64,000 bases of DNA, from the NCBI RefSeq assembly GCF_030819275.1, contig NZ_JAUTBL010000002.1:188501-252500 (forward strand). Direction: 5' to 3'. Position 1 is the stretch's first letter. Every line of letters begins with the position of its first letter. Under the pieces are notes generated by a model. The model was given only the letters and a program-made list of their open reading frames with translations. It searched no databases and had not been told where the DNA came from. Source of the DNA: Agrobacterium larrymoorei. GTDB taxonomy: Bacteria > Pseudomonadota > Alphaproteobacteria > Rhizobiales > Rhizobiaceae. The translations under genes and the position numbers were made by a program. Of this stretch, positions 8,486-18,244 are shown piece by piece.

Positions 8486-9549
8486 CAGACGGCTGCCTTT
8501 CTGATCCATTGATCCACTGCGACGGCGGCTATGATCAGCCAGCCTGTCAACATAACCTTCCATTGCGGGTCGGCGCCGAGCATATTGAGGCCCATGGAGA
8601 CCACGCCGACCAGCATGGCGCCGAACAGCGTCCCGAGAATGGAGCCACGTCCACCGAAGAGCGAGATACCGCCGATAACAGTCGCGGTAATGGCCTGCAG
8701 GTTGTAGTCGGTCACGGCCGCAGATGGAGAGATCGAACCGTTACGGCCGATGGCAACCCAAGCCGCGAAGGCTGCAATGACGCCAGCGATCGTGTAGACG
8801 CTGAGCAGGACTTTGCGGGTCTGAATGCCGGAAAGCTTTGCCGCTTCCGGATCGTCGCCCACGGCATAGACGTGGCGTCCCCAGGCGGTCTGGTTCAAGA
8901 CGTACCAGAGCACGGCGACGAGCGCGACCATGGCGATGACGCCGAGTGTAAAAATGGCAGAACCGATACGGAAGTTTGTTGCGAAGAGCTGAAGAAGCGG
9001 TGCGGTCTGCTGCACGTCGGCATCGCGGATCGTTTCATTCGCCGAATAGATGAAATTCGTCGCCATGACGATGTTCCATGATCCGAGCGTCACGATGAAG
9101 GGGGGAAGCTTCACCACCGCCACTAGGAAGCCGTTGAAGAAGCCGCAAAGTCCGCCGACAACAAAGCCTGCGAGAATGGCGATAGGGGTGGGCAGTCCGT
9201 AGGTGACCGCCACATTGCCCATAACGACGGATGAAATGACCATCACCACGCCGATCGAAAGATCGATACCGGCTGTCAGGATGATCAATGTCTGTGCCGA
9301 GCCCAGAATGCCGACGACGGCGATCTGCTGCAGGATCAGGGTCAATGTGTAGGATGAAAAGAACCGTCCGCCGATCGTCATGCCGAAGATCGCAACCGAC
9401 AGGATCAGGACGATGAGTGGCACGGCCGCCGGTGTAGAGTGTAGAAAATGCTGGGCGCGTTTGAGCGCGGACACGCTCTGCTGATCGAAGGAGGCGACTT
9501 TCTTGTCGCTCCCGTCCAGCACGCGCTCGAATTCTTGAATTCCGCTCAT
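8485..9549 (-). CDS. frcC: Fructose ABC importer permease FrcC
   Basis: A 354-residue inner-membrane permease of the ribose/fructose class (BPD_transp_2). About ten hydrophobic helices are visible, beginning at AAVPLIVLILSVAIFGM. The conserved motif AGIDLSIGVVMVISSVV (about residues 112-128) and the C-terminal TVIGGISLFGGRGSILGTLFGA (about 288-308) are hallmarks of RbsC-like permeases. It is translationally linked to frcA and lies 134 bases after frcB, with a stable hairpin in the gap. Transports fructose (possibly also mannose and ribose in relatives). Confidence 0.92.
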   Translation of the reverse strand: MSGIQEFERVLDGSDKKVASFDQQSVSALKRAQHFLHSTPAAVPLIVLILSVAIFGMTIGGRFFSSYTLTLILQQIAVVGILGSAQTLIILTAGIDLSIGVVMVISSVVMGNVAVTYGLPTPIAILAGFVVGGLCGFFNGFLVAVVKLPPFIVTLGSWNIVMATNFIYSANETIRDADVQQTAPLLQLFATNFRIGSAIFTLGVIAMVALVAVLWYVLNQTAWGRHVYAVGDDPEAAKLSGIQTRKVLLSVYTIAGVIAAFAAWVAIGRNGSISPSAAVTDYNLQAITATVIGGISLFGGRGSILGTLFGAMLVGVVSMGLNMLGADPQWKVMLTGWLIIAAVAVDQWIRKAAV

Positions 9550-9635
9550 GTTTCCTCCTCCCGCTCGCCAAACATCTATGCGCGGCGCCGAAATGTCAGC
9601 CGGGTATTACGAAAGCGAATGGTTTTGGGTGAAGT

Positions 9636-9657
9636 TGGCCGGGAGTGATCCCGGCCA
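9636..9657 (-). other. Intercistronic hairpin between frcB and frcC
   Basis: TGGCCGGGA and TCCCGGCCA arms (nine pairs) enclose a four-base loop, 27 bases after the frcB stop. No T run follows on the minus strand, so full termination is unlikely. Hairpins at this place in binding-protein operons commonly protect the upstream mRNA and raise binding-protein output over permease. Confidence 0.65.
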
Positions 9658-9683
9658 TGATCTTCAGATGGTGATCGAGGGCA

Positions 9684-10706
9684 TCAGCCCCAGCACTTCG
9701 CCAGGCCTTCCTTGACGCTGATCGAAGGGACGCCCTTGACCGGCTTGTCGGTGACCAGAGAAACGCCGGTGTCGAAGAAGGACTTGCCTTCCGTCGGCTT
9801 CGGCTTTTCGCCGGTGTCGGCAAACTTCTTGATAGCCTCGACGCCGAGTGCCGCCATCATCAGCGGATATTGCTGCGAGGTCGCGCCGATGACGCCTTCC
9901 TCAACCGACTTCACGCCTGGGCAACCGCCGTCAACCGAAACGATCAACACGTTCTTTTCCATGCCAACAGCCTTGAGCGCCTGGTAAGCACCGACAGCGG
10001 CAGGTTCGTTGATGGTGTGAATGACGTTGATGCCCGGGTCCTTCTGCAGAAGGTTTTCCATGGCCTTGCGGCCGCCTTCTTCGTTGCCGTTCGTCACGTC
10101 GTGGCCAACGATACGCGGGTCGGTTTCGTCGCCGATCTTGTTCGGGTCCTTTGGATCGATGCCGAAGCCGATCATGAAGCCTTGGTCGCGAAGAACGTCG
10201 ACGCTCGGCTGGTCAGGCGTCAGATCGAGGAAGCCGACCTTGGCATCCTTCGCGCCATCGCCCATGGTGCCCTTGGCCCATTCGCCGATCAGCTTGCCAG
10301 CCAGAAGGTTGTCGGTCGCGAATGTCGCGTCGGCAGAGTTGATCGGGTCAAGCGGTGTGTCGAGAGCGATGACCAGAAGGCCTGCGTCGCGTGCCTTTTT
10401 AATCGTCGGAACGATGCCCTTGGTGTCGGAAGCGGTGATCAGAATGCCTTTGGCGCCGTCGGCAATGCAGGATTCGATGGCTGCAACCTGGCTTTCGGAG
10501 TCACCATCGACCTTGCCGGCGTAAGACTTGAGCGTCACGCCCAGTTCCTTTGCCTTGGCGGTCGCGCCTTCTTTCATCTTGACGAAGAAGGGATTGGTGT
10601 CGGTCTTGGTGATGAGGCATGCCGACGTATCGGCGGCCGATGCGACCGAAGCGAAAGAAACGCCAAGCGCAAGCGCGCCCAAAAAGGCGGAAACAGTTGT
10701 CTTCAT
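9684..10706 (-). CDS. frcB: Periplasmic fructose-binding protein FrcB
   Basis: A 340-residue periplasmic binding protein (Peripla_BP_4). A Sec signal peptide [20 protein letters not shown] ends near ASAAD (residue 24). The mature part starts [20 protein letters not shown], a typical sugar-binding strand, and carries [31 protein letters not shown] and [18 protein letters not shown], the usual ligand and hinge blocks. I chose the ATG at 10706 over one 30 bases upstream because it begins the signal peptide and has GGAGGAT just before it. First gene of frcBCAK, divergent from frcR. Confidence 0.93.
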   Translation of the reverse strand: MKTTVSAFLGALALGVSFASVASAADTSACLITKTDTNPFFVKMKEGATAKAKELGVTLKSYAGKVDGDSESQVAAIESCIADGAKGILITASDTKGIVPTIKKARDAGLLVIALDTPLDPINSADATFATDNLLAGKLIGEWAKGTMGDGAKDAKVGFLDLTPDQPSVDVLRDQGFMIGFGIDPKDPNKIGDETDPRIVGHDVTNGNEEGGRKAMENLLQKDPGINVIHTINEPAAVGAYQALKAVGMEKNVLIVSVDGGCPGVKSVEEGVIGATSQQYPLMMAALGVEAIKKFADTGEKPKPTEGKSFFDTGVSLVTDKPVKGVPSISVKEGLAKCWG

Positions 10707-10969
10707 ATGATCCTCCCAGTGAAAACAAACAGCCATTTGGATGACTGGTCTGCGGCCCTTCTCCTCCTAGATCCGGCGCCACTGGAACCGATGGAACCAC
10801 CAAATTAACAACCTGTCAATAAATAAATCCAATTGAATTATTAATTCGATCTGTCATGCTCTAACCCTTGGTGGCGGAAGTGGACGGGAGGAGACCGGGA
10901 CACTTTTGCGCACGATATGGTGAGTGAAGCCGTTGCGATTGAACCCGTACCGGCTGGGAGGATGATAAG
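10707..10969. promoter_or_regulatory. frcB/frcR divergent control region with AT-rich palindrome
   Basis: This 263-base gap must carry both promoters. It contains a 13-base palindrome GAATTATTAATTC at 10835-10847 (perfect apart from its centre base) in a local AT-rich patch, much richer in AT than its surroundings. ROK regulators bind AT-rich palindromes, so it is a good FrcR operator candidate. On the minus strand TTGACA at 10820-10815 could be a -35 box for frcB; no strong -10 is seen at the right distance. Confidence 0.45.
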
Positions 10970-12202
10970 ATGTCGCGATCACTGGAGATGTCGCAGACGC
11001 CGATTGCAGCGGCTACCGATTTGACGGGGGGCGCTAATCAGGTTCGCGTTCGCGCCTATAATGAACGGCTGGTGCTCTCTCTGGTGCGTCGTCACAACGC
11101 CTTGTCAAAAGCCGAAATCGCAAGGCGCAGCGGCCTTTCAGCCCAGACTGTATCAGTGATCATGCGCTCGCTCGAAAAGGATGGCTTGCTGATCAGGGGC
11201 GAATTGCTCCGGGGTCGCGTCGGCCAGCCTTCGACTCCGATGCGGCTTAATCCGGATTCGGTTTACTCCTTCGGCGTCAAGATTGGCCGCCGCAGCGTCG
11301 ATCTGGTGCTGATGGATTTCGTCGGTCAGATCAAGATGCAGCTGCGCAATACTTACCCTTACCCGATGCCGGAATGGATATTGCCCTTCGTGACTCAAGG
11401 CATCGCCGAGCTGGAGGGGAGGCTTGATCCGTCAGAACGCGAGAAGATCGCGGGCGTCGGGATCGCCGCGCCCTTCGAACTCTGGAGTTGGGCGAAAGAA
11501 GTCGGTGCACCTGAAGGCAAGATGGACAGCTGGCGCCACGTCGATCTTCGCCAGGAAATCGCCGATACTGTCGACTATCCCGTCTTTCTTCAGAATGATG
11601 CGACGAGCGCTTGCGGCGCCGAACTGGTGTTTGGCAACGGCCAGGCCTATCCGGATTTTCTCTACGTCTTCATCGGTTCGTTCATTGGTGGCGGCGTCGT
11701 CTTGAACTCGGCCTTGTTCTCGGGACGGACAGGGGCGGCCGGTGCCATCGGTCCACTGCCGGTTCAAGGGCAAGATGGCAGAACGGTTCAGTTGCTCAAG
11801 ATCGCCTCGATCTTCGTGCTCGAAGACATGCTGCGTGAAAGAGGCATCGATCCCAAACCACTGTGGTTTTCGCCCGACGAATGGATCGATTTCGGTGAAC
11901 CGCTGGAAGTGTGGATCCGCAATACGGGCGCCGCACTCGCCCAGGCCGTGATTGCCGCCGCATCGATCATCGATTTTTCCACCGTCATCATCGATGGCGG
12001 CTTCCCAGGATGGGTACGCTCGCGAATCGTCGAGGCGACAAGCGACGCACTGACGCTACATGATCTCCAAGGTGTGGCCGTGCCGGATATCAGGGAGGGC
12101 GCGGTCGGAGGTCAGGCGCGCGCTATTGGTGGCGCCAGTCTGCCGCTGTTTTCGCGTTATCTTCTCGACCAGAATGTGTTGTTCAAAGAAACGTCGACCT
12201 AA
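10970..12202 (+). CDS. frcR: ROK-family transcriptional regulator FrcR
   Basis: A 410-residue repressor-type ROK protein. Residues about 25-85 form a winged helix (LSKAEIARRSGLSAQTVSVIMRSLEKDG is split between two helices and a wing), followed by an actin-fold sugar-kinase-like domain. The ligand region VGIAAPFELW and the glycine-rich IGSFIGGGVVLNSALFSGRTGAAGAIG block (about 240-266) are visible, but the canonical zinc-binding cysteine cluster of NagC/Mlc is not. It starts at an ATG preceded by GGGAGGAT. Divergent from frcBCAK, which it very likely controls in response to fructose. Confidence 0.87.
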   Translation: MSRSLEMSQTPIAAATDLTGGANQVRVRAYNERLVLSLVRRHNALSKAEIARRSGLSAQTVSVIMRSLEKDGLLIRGELLRGRVGQPSTPMRLNPDSVYSFGVKIGRRSVDLVLMDFVGQIKMQLRNTYPYPMPEWILPFVTQGIAELEGRLDPSEREKIAGVGIAAPFELWSWAKEVGAPEGKMDSWRHVDLRQEIADTVDYPVFLQNDATSACGAELVFGNGQAYPDFLYVFIGSFIGGGVVLNSALFSGRTGAAGAIGPLPVQGQDGRTVQLLKIASIFVLEDMLRERGIDPKPLWFSPDEWIDFGEPLEVWIRNTGAALAQAVIAAASIIDFSTVIIDGGFPGWVRSRIVEATSDALTLHDLQGVAVPDIREGAVGGQARAIGGASLPLFSRYLLDQNVLFKETST

Positions 12203-12226
12203 AAGACCGTGCACTTTTGCCGGTTC

Positions 12227-13216
12227 TCAGAGCGCTTCGATCTGACGCAAAATATCGTCTTCGATCGTAATGCCGTTCTCCAGTGACTGCTTGCGGATGC
12301 CTTGGCTGCGGCGGCCTGGAAGCCTCGCATTGTCCTGAGACTCGATTTCCGCTGCCATCTGCGAAACCCTCTCTGCCAGAACATCGTTGCCGGCAATGGT
12401 CGGGTCGATCGCGATGATCGTATGCCCAAGCGATGGCGCTGTTCCGGTATCGTCCAAAAGAGACGAGGCCTGGAAGCCGAAATTGCCGCCGGTAAGGCCC
12501 GCCGCCATGATCTCGACCATGAGGGCCAATGCTGCCCCCTTTGCCTCACCCGCTGGCACCATCGTGCCGTTGATCGCTTCCGTTGGATCGGTGGTTGGAC
12601 GGCCTTGTGCGTCGAGAGCCCAATCATCTGGAATAGTGGTGCCTTTTTGCCGGGCGGCCATGATCTTGCCTCGCGCGACCTTGGAAAGCGCGAGGTCGAT
12701 CACCAGAGGGTCGGCGTCCTTTATCGGCGCGGCAAAGGCGATCGGGTTCGTCCCATAAAGTGGCTTGATGCCGCCCCATGGCGCCATGGATGCCGGGGCA
12801 TTGGCGACCATGAAAGCAACGAGACCCTGTTCGGCCAAACGCTCGACTGTCAAAGCCATGACACCCGCATGATGCGAGCGACCGATTGCGGCAAGCGCAA
12901 TGCCCTGTTCACGGGCAAGCGGCACAACGTCCTTGATCGCAAGATCGATAGCCGGATAAGCATATCCATGTCCTGCGTCGATGGAGATCACCGCGGGTCG
13001 TACCTTCGTCGCTGTTGGCACGGCGTTACCGTTCACTTTGCCGGCATGAAGCTGGGCCACATAGACCGGTATCCGCCGAAATCCGTGACCGCCCTGGCCA
13101 CAGGCCTCGGCGGCAACCAATGCACGCGCAACGGAGCGCGCGCTTGACGCCAGAACGCCGTTCTTCTCGAAGATGGAAGAAACGAAATCTTCCGCCTGTT
13201 CTATGCTGAATTTCAT
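12227..13216 (-). CDS. Ldh-family NAD(P)-dependent oxidoreductase (malate/lactate/ureidoglycolate type)
   Basis: A 329-residue enzyme of the malate/L-lactate dehydrogenase Ldh_2 family, which has no classical Rossmann fold. The block GHGFRRIPVYVAQLHAGKVN (about residues 42-61) and the active-site GRSHHAGVMALTVERLAEQG with paired His are clear, as are GTNPIAFAAP and KGAALALMVEIMAAGLTGGNFG. Members reduce 2-keto or cyclic imino acids (malate, ureidoglycolate, delta1-piperideine-2-carboxylate). Substrate cannot be assigned from sequence alone. It lies 109 bases after gpmA on the same strand and is convergent with frcR. Confidence 0.82.
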   Translation of the reverse strand: MKFSIEQAEDFVSSIFEKNGVLASSARSVARALVAAEACGQGGHGFRRIPVYVAQLHAGKVNGNAVPTATKVRPAVISIDAGHGYAYPAIDLAIKDVVPLAREQGIALAAIGRSHHAGVMALTVERLAEQGLVAFMVANAPASMAPWGGIKPLYGTNPIAFAAPIKDADPLVIDLALSKVARGKIMAARQKGTTIPDDWALDAQGRPTTDPTEAINGTMVPAGEAKGAALALMVEIMAAGLTGGNFGFQASSLLDDTGTAPSLGHTIIAIDPTIAGNDVLAERVSQMAAEIESQDNARLPGRRSQGIRKQSLENGITIEDDILRQIEAL

Positions 13217-13284
13217 GGTGTGATCTTAAACGGAAGAGAGTGAACGGCGAACTGATGGCGTGCCGTGCTAAGGCACTAGGTGGC

Positions 13285-13317
13285 GGGCGGCCCTCGACCA
13301 AAAAAGGAAGGCCGCCC
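13285..13317 (-). terminator. Hairpin downstream of gpmA
   Basis: GGGCGGCC (13285-13292) pairs with GGCCGCCC (13310-13317) eight bases after the gpmA stop. The 17-base loop contains an A6 tract and no T run follows the stem, so it may be an mRNA-stabilising hairpin or a weak terminator separating gpmA from the Ldh-family gene. Confidence 0.4.
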
Positions 13318-13325
13318 TTACACGA

Positions 13326-13961
13326 TCAATGCGCGGCGGACATGTCGCCCAGAACGTCCTTGGACGCAACGGTGGAGTCGGCATTCAGCTTGTAGACCAT
13401 GGGCACGCCGGTCGCGAGATTGAGCTTCAGGATTTCTTCCTTGCTCAGCTTGTCGAGCACCATCACCAGCGAACGCAGCGAATTGCCATGGGCGGCAACG
13501 AGAACCTTTTCGCCACGCAGAACACGCGGCAGGATTTCCGTCATGTAGTAGGGCCAGACGCGTGCGCCGGTGTCACGCAGGCTTTCGCCGCCGGGCGGCG
13601 GGATGTCGTAGGAACGGCGCCAGATATGCACCTGCTCTTCACCCCACTTCTCGCGGGCGTCGTCCTTGTTGAGACCGGAGAGATCGCCATAGTCACGCTC
13701 GTTCAAAGCCTCGTTGCGGATGGTCTCGAGGCCGGATTGGCCGACATTGTCGAGCACGATCTGGCAGGTTTTTTGCGCGCGGATCAGAGAGGAGGTGTAA
13801 GCAACATCAAACTTGATACCATAATCGGCAAGCGCCTTGCCGCCGGCGTTGGCTTCCTGCACGCCGAGTTCCGTCAGGTCCGGATCGCGCCATCCGGTGA
13901 AGAGGTTCTTGAGGTTCCAGTCACTTTGACCGTGACGAACGAGGACGAGGGTTCCGCTCAT
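13326..13961 (-). CDS. gpmA: 2,3-bisphosphoglycerate-dependent phosphoglycerate mutase
   Basis: A 211-residue glycolytic enzyme that interconverts 3- and 2-phosphoglycerate. The phosphohistidine motif [10 protein letters not shown] (His9) and the second catalytic block [11 protein letters not shown] (His near 158) are intact, with the [17 protein letters not shown] segment containing the conserved Glu. It is somewhat shorter than the E. coli enzyme (about 250), as is usual in rhizobia. It follows dapB by 18 bases, so the two are co-transcribed. Confidence 0.95.
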   Translation of the reverse strand: MSGTLVLVRHGQSDWNLKNLFTGWRDPDLTELGVQEANAGGKALADYGIKFDVAYTSSLIRAQKTCQIVLDNVGQSGLETIRNEALNERDYGDLSGLNKDDAREKWGEEQVHIWRRSYDIPPPGGESLRDTGARVWPYYMTEILPRVLRGEKVLVAAHGNSLRSLVMVLDKLSKEEILKLNLATGVPMVYKLNADSTVASKDVLGDMSAAH

Positions 13962-13979
13962 AAATACTCTCCAGGTTGA

Positions 13980-14807
13980 TTATGAATTGTCGGCCAGACC
14001 GAGAACGTCCAGCATGGAATAGAAGCCGGGCTTCTTGTCGAAAGCCCAAAGTGCGGCGGCGATGGCACCGCGCCCGAAAATGCTTCGGTCGGCGGCATGG
14101 TGCGAGAAGGTCAGTTGCTCTCCTTCACCCGCAAAGATCACGGAGTGATCGCCAACGACCGAGCCGCCACGCAGCGTTGCAAACCCGATGGTGCCCGGCT
14201 GGCGAGCGCCTGTGTGGCCGTCGCGTACCCTGACGGAGTGGTCGGCAAGATTGATGCTGCGACCTTGTGCTGCGGCTTCGCCAAGCAGAAGAGCGGTGCC
14301 AGACGGTGCGTCCACCTTGTGCTTATGATGCATTTCCAGCACCTCAATATCCCACTGCTGTGGTCCGAGCGCTTTTGCCGCCTGACGTGTCAGCACAGAA
14401 AGAAGGTTGACGCCAAGGCTCATATTGCCGGACTTTACAACACGTGCATGACGCGCAGCTGCGTTGAACTTTTCCTCGTCCTCAACCGAGCAGCCGGTGG
14501 TGCCGATAATGTGGACGATACGCGCTTGTGCGGCGAGGCCGGAGAAGATCACACTGGCTGCCGGTGAGGTAAAATCCACTACGCCTTCAGCGTTGACGAA
14601 GGCGGCGAGCGCATCGCTGGTGACGGGAATCCCGATGGGACCTAAACCGGCAAGTTCACCAGCATCGCGTCCAACGAAGGGCGAGCCCTCCCGCTCGATT
14701 GCGGCATGAAGTTGAACGCCGGGCGTCTCATAAATGAGACGGATGAGGGTCTGTCCCATGCGGCCTGCAGCGCCAACCACCACCAGTTTCATGCCGTTGC
14801 CGCTCAT
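13980..14807 (-). CDS. dapB: 4-hydroxy-tetrahydrodipicolinate reductase
   Basis: A 275-residue NAD(P)H-dependent enzyme of the diaminopimelate/lysine pathway, needed for peptidoglycan. The N-terminal [15 protein letters not shown] (about residues 9-23) binds nucleotide; SGNMSLGVN and the catalytic block [20 protein letters not shown] (about 153-172) follow as expected. An internal ATG at codon 6 is a possible alternative start. Spacing to the ABC exporter (17 bases) and gpmA (18 bases) indicates one operon. Confidence 0.95.
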   Translation of the reverse strand: MSGNGMKLVVVGAAGRMGQTLIRLIYETPGVQLHAAIEREGSPFVGRDAGELAGLGPIGIPVTSDALAAFVNAEGVVDFTSPAASVIFSGLAAQARIVHIIGTTGCSVEDEEKFNAAARHARVVKSGNMSLGVNLLSVLTRQAAKALGPQQWDIEVLEMHHKHKVDAPSGTALLLGEAAAQGRSINLADHSVRVRDGHTGARQPGTIGFATLRGGSVVGDHSVIFAGEGEQLTFSHHAADRSIFGRGAIAAALWAFDKKPGFYSMLDVLGLADNS

Positions 14808-14824
14808 GTCGTCACCCTATGCTT

Positions 14825-16621
14825 TCAAAGTCCGCGAACGCCTGTCGCCTGAAGATTGTTGAGGCGAGCGTAAAGACCGTCCTCCTGTCGCGCAAGCGTC
14901 TCATGCGTGCCTTCTTCGACAACCTGCCCCTCATTCATCACCACGATCTTGTCCGCCTTGACGACCGTGGACAGACGATGGGCAATGACGATAACCGTGC
15001 GACCCATCATGGCCGTATCGAGCGCTTTTTGCACGACGGCTTCCGACTCGGTATCAAGTGCAGATGTCGCTTCATCAAGCAGCAGGATGGGTGCATTGCG
15101 GACGAGTGCGCGTGCGATGGAAAGACGCTGACGCTGGCCGCCCGAAAGGGTCATGCCGTTCTCGCCAACCTGGGTATCGTAACCCAGCGGCTGTGCCAGA
15201 ATGAAGTCATGGGCGAAAGCAAGTCTCGCAGCCTCTTCAATTTCAGCGTCCGTCGCTTCAGGGCGACCATAGCGGATATTGTCGCGGATCGTGCCTTCGA
15301 AGAGGTAGGGTTGCTGCGAAACGTAAGCCAGATTGAGCCGCACCGAATGCGTCGTGACATCGGCAATGTTCTGTCCGTCGATCAGGATTTCGCCACCGGT
15401 CGGATCGTAAAATCGCGGTACGAGATTGATGATGGTGGATTTTCCCGCCCCGGAAGGCCCGACAAGTGCAGTCGTTTTCCCCCCTTCGGCCACGAAACTG
15501 ACGCCCTTGAGGATAGGTCCGGAATCCTTGTAGGAGAAAACCACATCGCGCAACTCAACCGTCGCATTGGCGATCTTCAGCGGCACCGCATTCGGCTTTT
15601 CGCGCTGAACCGGCTCCATGTCGAGGATCTCATAGATCATGCGCGCGTTCACGACAGCACGCTCCAAGGACACCTGAAGACGAGCCAGACGGCGCGCCGG
15701 GTCGTAAGCCAACAGGAGGGCGGTCACGAAAGCGAAGAAAGCGCCAGGAGGAACGTTGTCATAGATCGCGCGGTAAGCGGCATAGGCGAGCACGCTTGAG
15801 ACGGCGATGCCGGCGATTGTTTCAGTCAGAGGCGCAGTTCGCTCGGACAGCCGCGCGATACGATTGGAACGTCGTTCGGAAGCGTCGATCGTGGCGAAGA
15901 CACGCTCCTCAAGCGGCTTTTCCATCGTGAAAGCTTTGACGATGGCGATACCCTGCAGCGTTTCCTGCATGGACCCAAGGACACGACTTCCCAGGATGAT
16001 GGCTTCCCTTGTCGTTTCCCGAAGTCTTTTGGAGATGTATCGAAGGCCGAGAACCAGCGGCGGCACGATGAAGACGATGATGATCGAGAGGAACGGATCC
16101 TTGATAATCATCACGCCGATCAGGGCAATGAAGGTCAAGAAATCTCGGGCCACGGAGGTGACGGTCAAATTCATCACATCGCGGATGCCGCCGATATTCT
16201 GGCTGACCTGGGCTGCGAGATGCGCAGATCGGGACTCGCTCAGATAACCAACCGAGAGTGTCATCAGATGCGAGTAAAGTCGCTTTTGATAGCGGGCAAC
16301 AATGTTATTGCCAATTTTCGACAGTGCGACCGATTGAAAGTAGCTCGCAAGTCCCCGAAGGAAGAAAGCCATAAATATGGCACCGCAGATCAGAAATGCG
16401 AGATCAGCACGTCGGTTGACGAAGGCCTCGTTGATAATGGAATCCATGATCCATGCGGTGAACGCCGTTGATCCTGCTACGATGAGCAGGCAGAAAACGA
16501 CCAATACATAGCCCTTGATATGATCACGCGCATTCTCGGCGAAGACGCGCTTTAGAACTGCAGCAATTGTGTCGGCATCCACAGGACCCCGTGACTTGGC
16601 GGTTTTCAATCGCTCATCCAC
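14825..16621 (-). CDS. MsbA-like ABC exporter (fused permease and ATPase)
   Basis: A 598-residue half-transporter with an N-terminal six-helix ABC_membrane domain (about residues 30-320) and a C-terminal ATPase. Walker A is GPSGAGKST (about 386-394), the Q-loop is YVSQQPYLFEGT, the signature is [15 protein letters not shown] and Walker B is PILLLDEATSALD, followed by the H-loop AHRLSTV. The nearest functional class is MsbA/lipid A-core or multidrug exporters; the substrate is not readable from sequence. Position between glk and dapB in a leftward run suggests housekeeping expression. Confidence 0.88.
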   Translation of the reverse strand: MDERLKTAKSRGPVDADTIAAVLKRVFAENARDHIKGYVLVVFCLLIVAGSTAFTAWIMDSIINEAFVNRRADLAFLICGAIFMAFFLRGLASYFQSVALSKIGNNIVARYQKRLYSHLMTLSVGYLSESRSAHLAAQVSQNIGGIRDVMNLTVTSVARDFLTFIALIGVMIIKDPFLSIIIVFIVPPLVLGLRYISKRLRETTREAIILGSRVLGSMQETLQGIAIVKAFTMEKPLEERVFATIDASERRSNRIARLSERTAPLTETIAGIAVSSVLAYAAYRAIYDNVPPGAFFAFVTALLLAYDPARRLARLQVSLERAVVNARMIYEILDMEPVQREKPNAVPLKIANATVELRDVVFSYKDSGPILKGVSFVAEGGKTTALVGPSGAGKSTIINLVPRFYDPTGGEILIDGQNIADVTTHSVRLNLAYVSQQPYLFEGTIRDNIRYGRPEATDAEIEEAARLAFAHDFILAQPLGYDTQVGENGMTLSGGQRQRLSIARALVRNAPILLLDEATSALDTESEAVVQKALDTAMMGRTVIVIAHRLSTVVKADKIVVMNEGQVVEEGTHETLARQEDGLYARLNNLQATGVRGL

Positions 16622-16707
16622 CTTTTGATGTTCCGGCGACTGGGCCGCCTTTTCAACCGGCGTCTATATCCATTAGGGCAGACTTTGACCAGCCTCTACT
16701 TGGAAGC

Positions 16708-17724
16708 TCAGCTTTGCCAGCGACGCCCTTCGAGTGTCACGCCGAAATTCTCCGGCGTTCTGGCGAAGGTTGAGAGACCGGCAAGCGCCGCCTGCGGATG
16801 GGTGACCACATAGGTCGGAATGGAGCGCATGAGCGCGCTGTGCGGTGCCTTATCCTCAAAACCAGCGCGAAACTCAGGACGCTTCAGCGCGGGAATGATC
16901 TTTTGCGAAATGCCGCCGGCAAGGTAGACCCCGCCACGCGCCATGAAGACGAGCGCCATGTCTCCGGCAACGCGCCCCAGATAGGTACTGAACAGTGATA
17001 GTGTTTCCTCGGCCTGTGCATTCGATCCGCCAAGACCATGCGCGGTGACATCTGCCGGGTCGGAGAACGTTGGCGCAACGCCATCCGTAGCGCAAATGGC
17101 GCGGTAGAGATTGACGAGGCCGCGCCCGCAAAGGATCTGCTCTCCAGAAATACGGCCCTCAATCGTTTCGAGGTGCGGAAAGACCTGACGATCCCGTTCC
17201 GTGCGAGGCCCGAGATCGACGTGCCCGCCTTCGCCAGGCACTGGAAACCACATGTGCCGTGCGTAGACGAGTCCGCCGACACCAAGACCGGTGCCCGGAC
17301 CGAGCACCACGCGCGAGGCCATCATGTCCGGACGGTTCGTCCCGACGAGCTCACGATTGTCATCGTCAAGTGCCGCAATCGCCAAAGCCTGAGCCTCGAA
17401 ATCATTGACGACGACGACATCGCTCAAACCAAGATTGCTCAGCATCTCTTTCGGTTTGACGACCCAATGGCAATTGGTCAGCGGTATCTCGTCGGACTCG
17501 ATCGGTCCAGCGACGGCAAGGAGCGCCGAGACAGGCTTGATCGCCGTGTTGCTCAGCACGGCGATTTTGATGGCGTCGTCGATGGAGGGATAGTCGGCGG
17601 TTTTGACGGTCGTCAGATGAACGGCTTCAGATGTGGCGTCCGGCAGGATGCAGAAACGGGCATTGGTGCCGCCGATGTCTCCAATGAGGATCGGAAAGGA
17701 AAGATGATCGTTCTCGTTGGGCAT
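16708..17724 (-). CDS. glk: Glucokinase
   Basis: A 338-residue ATP-dependent hexokinase of the Glk type. The phosphate-1 loop [16 protein letters not shown] is at residues 15-30; the sugar site [16 protein letters not shown] (with catalytic Asp) and [15 protein letters not shown] (about 130-145) follow, and [21 protein letters not shown] matches the family. I prefer the ATG at 17724 over the adjoining GTG at 17727. It follows mgsA by 56 bases and precedes the ABC exporter by 86. Confidence 0.93.
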   Translation of the reverse strand: MPNENDHLSFPILIGDIGGTNARFCILPDATSEAVHLTTVKTADYPSIDDAIKIAVLSNTAIKPVSALLAVAGPIESDEIPLTNCHWVVKPKEMLSNLGLSDVVVVNDFEAQALAIAALDDDNRELVGTNRPDMMASRVVLGPGTGLGVGGLVYARHMWFPVPGEGGHVDLGPRTERDRQVFPHLETIEGRISGEQILCGRGLVNLYRAICATDGVAPTFSDPADVTAHGLGGSNAQAEETLSLFSTYLGRVAGDMALVFMARGGVYLAGGISQKIIPALKRPEFRAGFEDKAPHSALMRSIPTYVVTHPQAALAGLSTFARTPENFGVTLEGRRWQS

Positions 17725-17780
17725 CACTGCTCCTGAAGCCGCCTGATTTTGAAGATATGATCGCCATATTCGGCGAGCGC

Positions 17781-18167
17781 CTATTTTTGGATGTGGAAGT
17801 CGATCAGTCGCTCGGCCGTCGCGCGGTTGAGCGCCATCGGTATGTCGTAGACGGTGGCAAGCCGTGTCAAGGCTTTCACGTCCACATCATGCGGCATAGA
17901 GGTGAGTGGGTCGACGAAGAAGATCAGCATGTCGACATCGCCAGTGGCGATCATGGCGCCAATTTGCTGGTCGCCACCAAGCGGTCCGCTTTTCAGACGA
18001 ATGACGTCGAGCTTTGGACAGGCATCCTGAACACGCCCGCCCGTGGTGCCGGTGGCGACGATCCGGAACGCTGAGAGTGCATCCTGATGTTCGCGGGCAA
18101 ACTCCGCCATGTCATTCTTCTTCTCATCATGCGCAATCAGCGCCACGCAGCGTTTGCTGTCCATCAT
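17781..18167 (-). CDS. mgsA: Methylglyoxal synthase
   Basis: A 128-residue enzyme that turns dihydroxyacetone phosphate into methylglyoxal and phosphate, a bypass of lower glycolysis. The motifs [16 protein letters not shown] (His and Lys at the phosphate site), [23 protein letters not shown] (with catalytic Asp) and [15 protein letters not shown] are all present. It is shorter than E. coli MgsA (152) mainly at the ends. A TTG start nine bases upstream is possible; the ATG gives the family N-terminus. It heads a run with glk and gpmA, so it sits amid glycolytic genes. Confidence 0.94.
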   Translation of the reverse strand: MMDSKRCVALIAHDEKKNDMAEFAREHQDALSAFRIVATGTTGGRVQDACPKLDVIRLKSGPLGGDQQIGAMIATGDVDMLIFFVDPLTSMPHDVDVKALTRLATVYDIPMALNRATAERLIDFHIQK

Positions 18168-18244
18168 CTGCCCCAAGCAGTTTTAAATCGATTTGAAGCC
18201 TTCTATATCAACTCTTCCAAGTTTGAAAAGCGGGCGTCTTTGGA

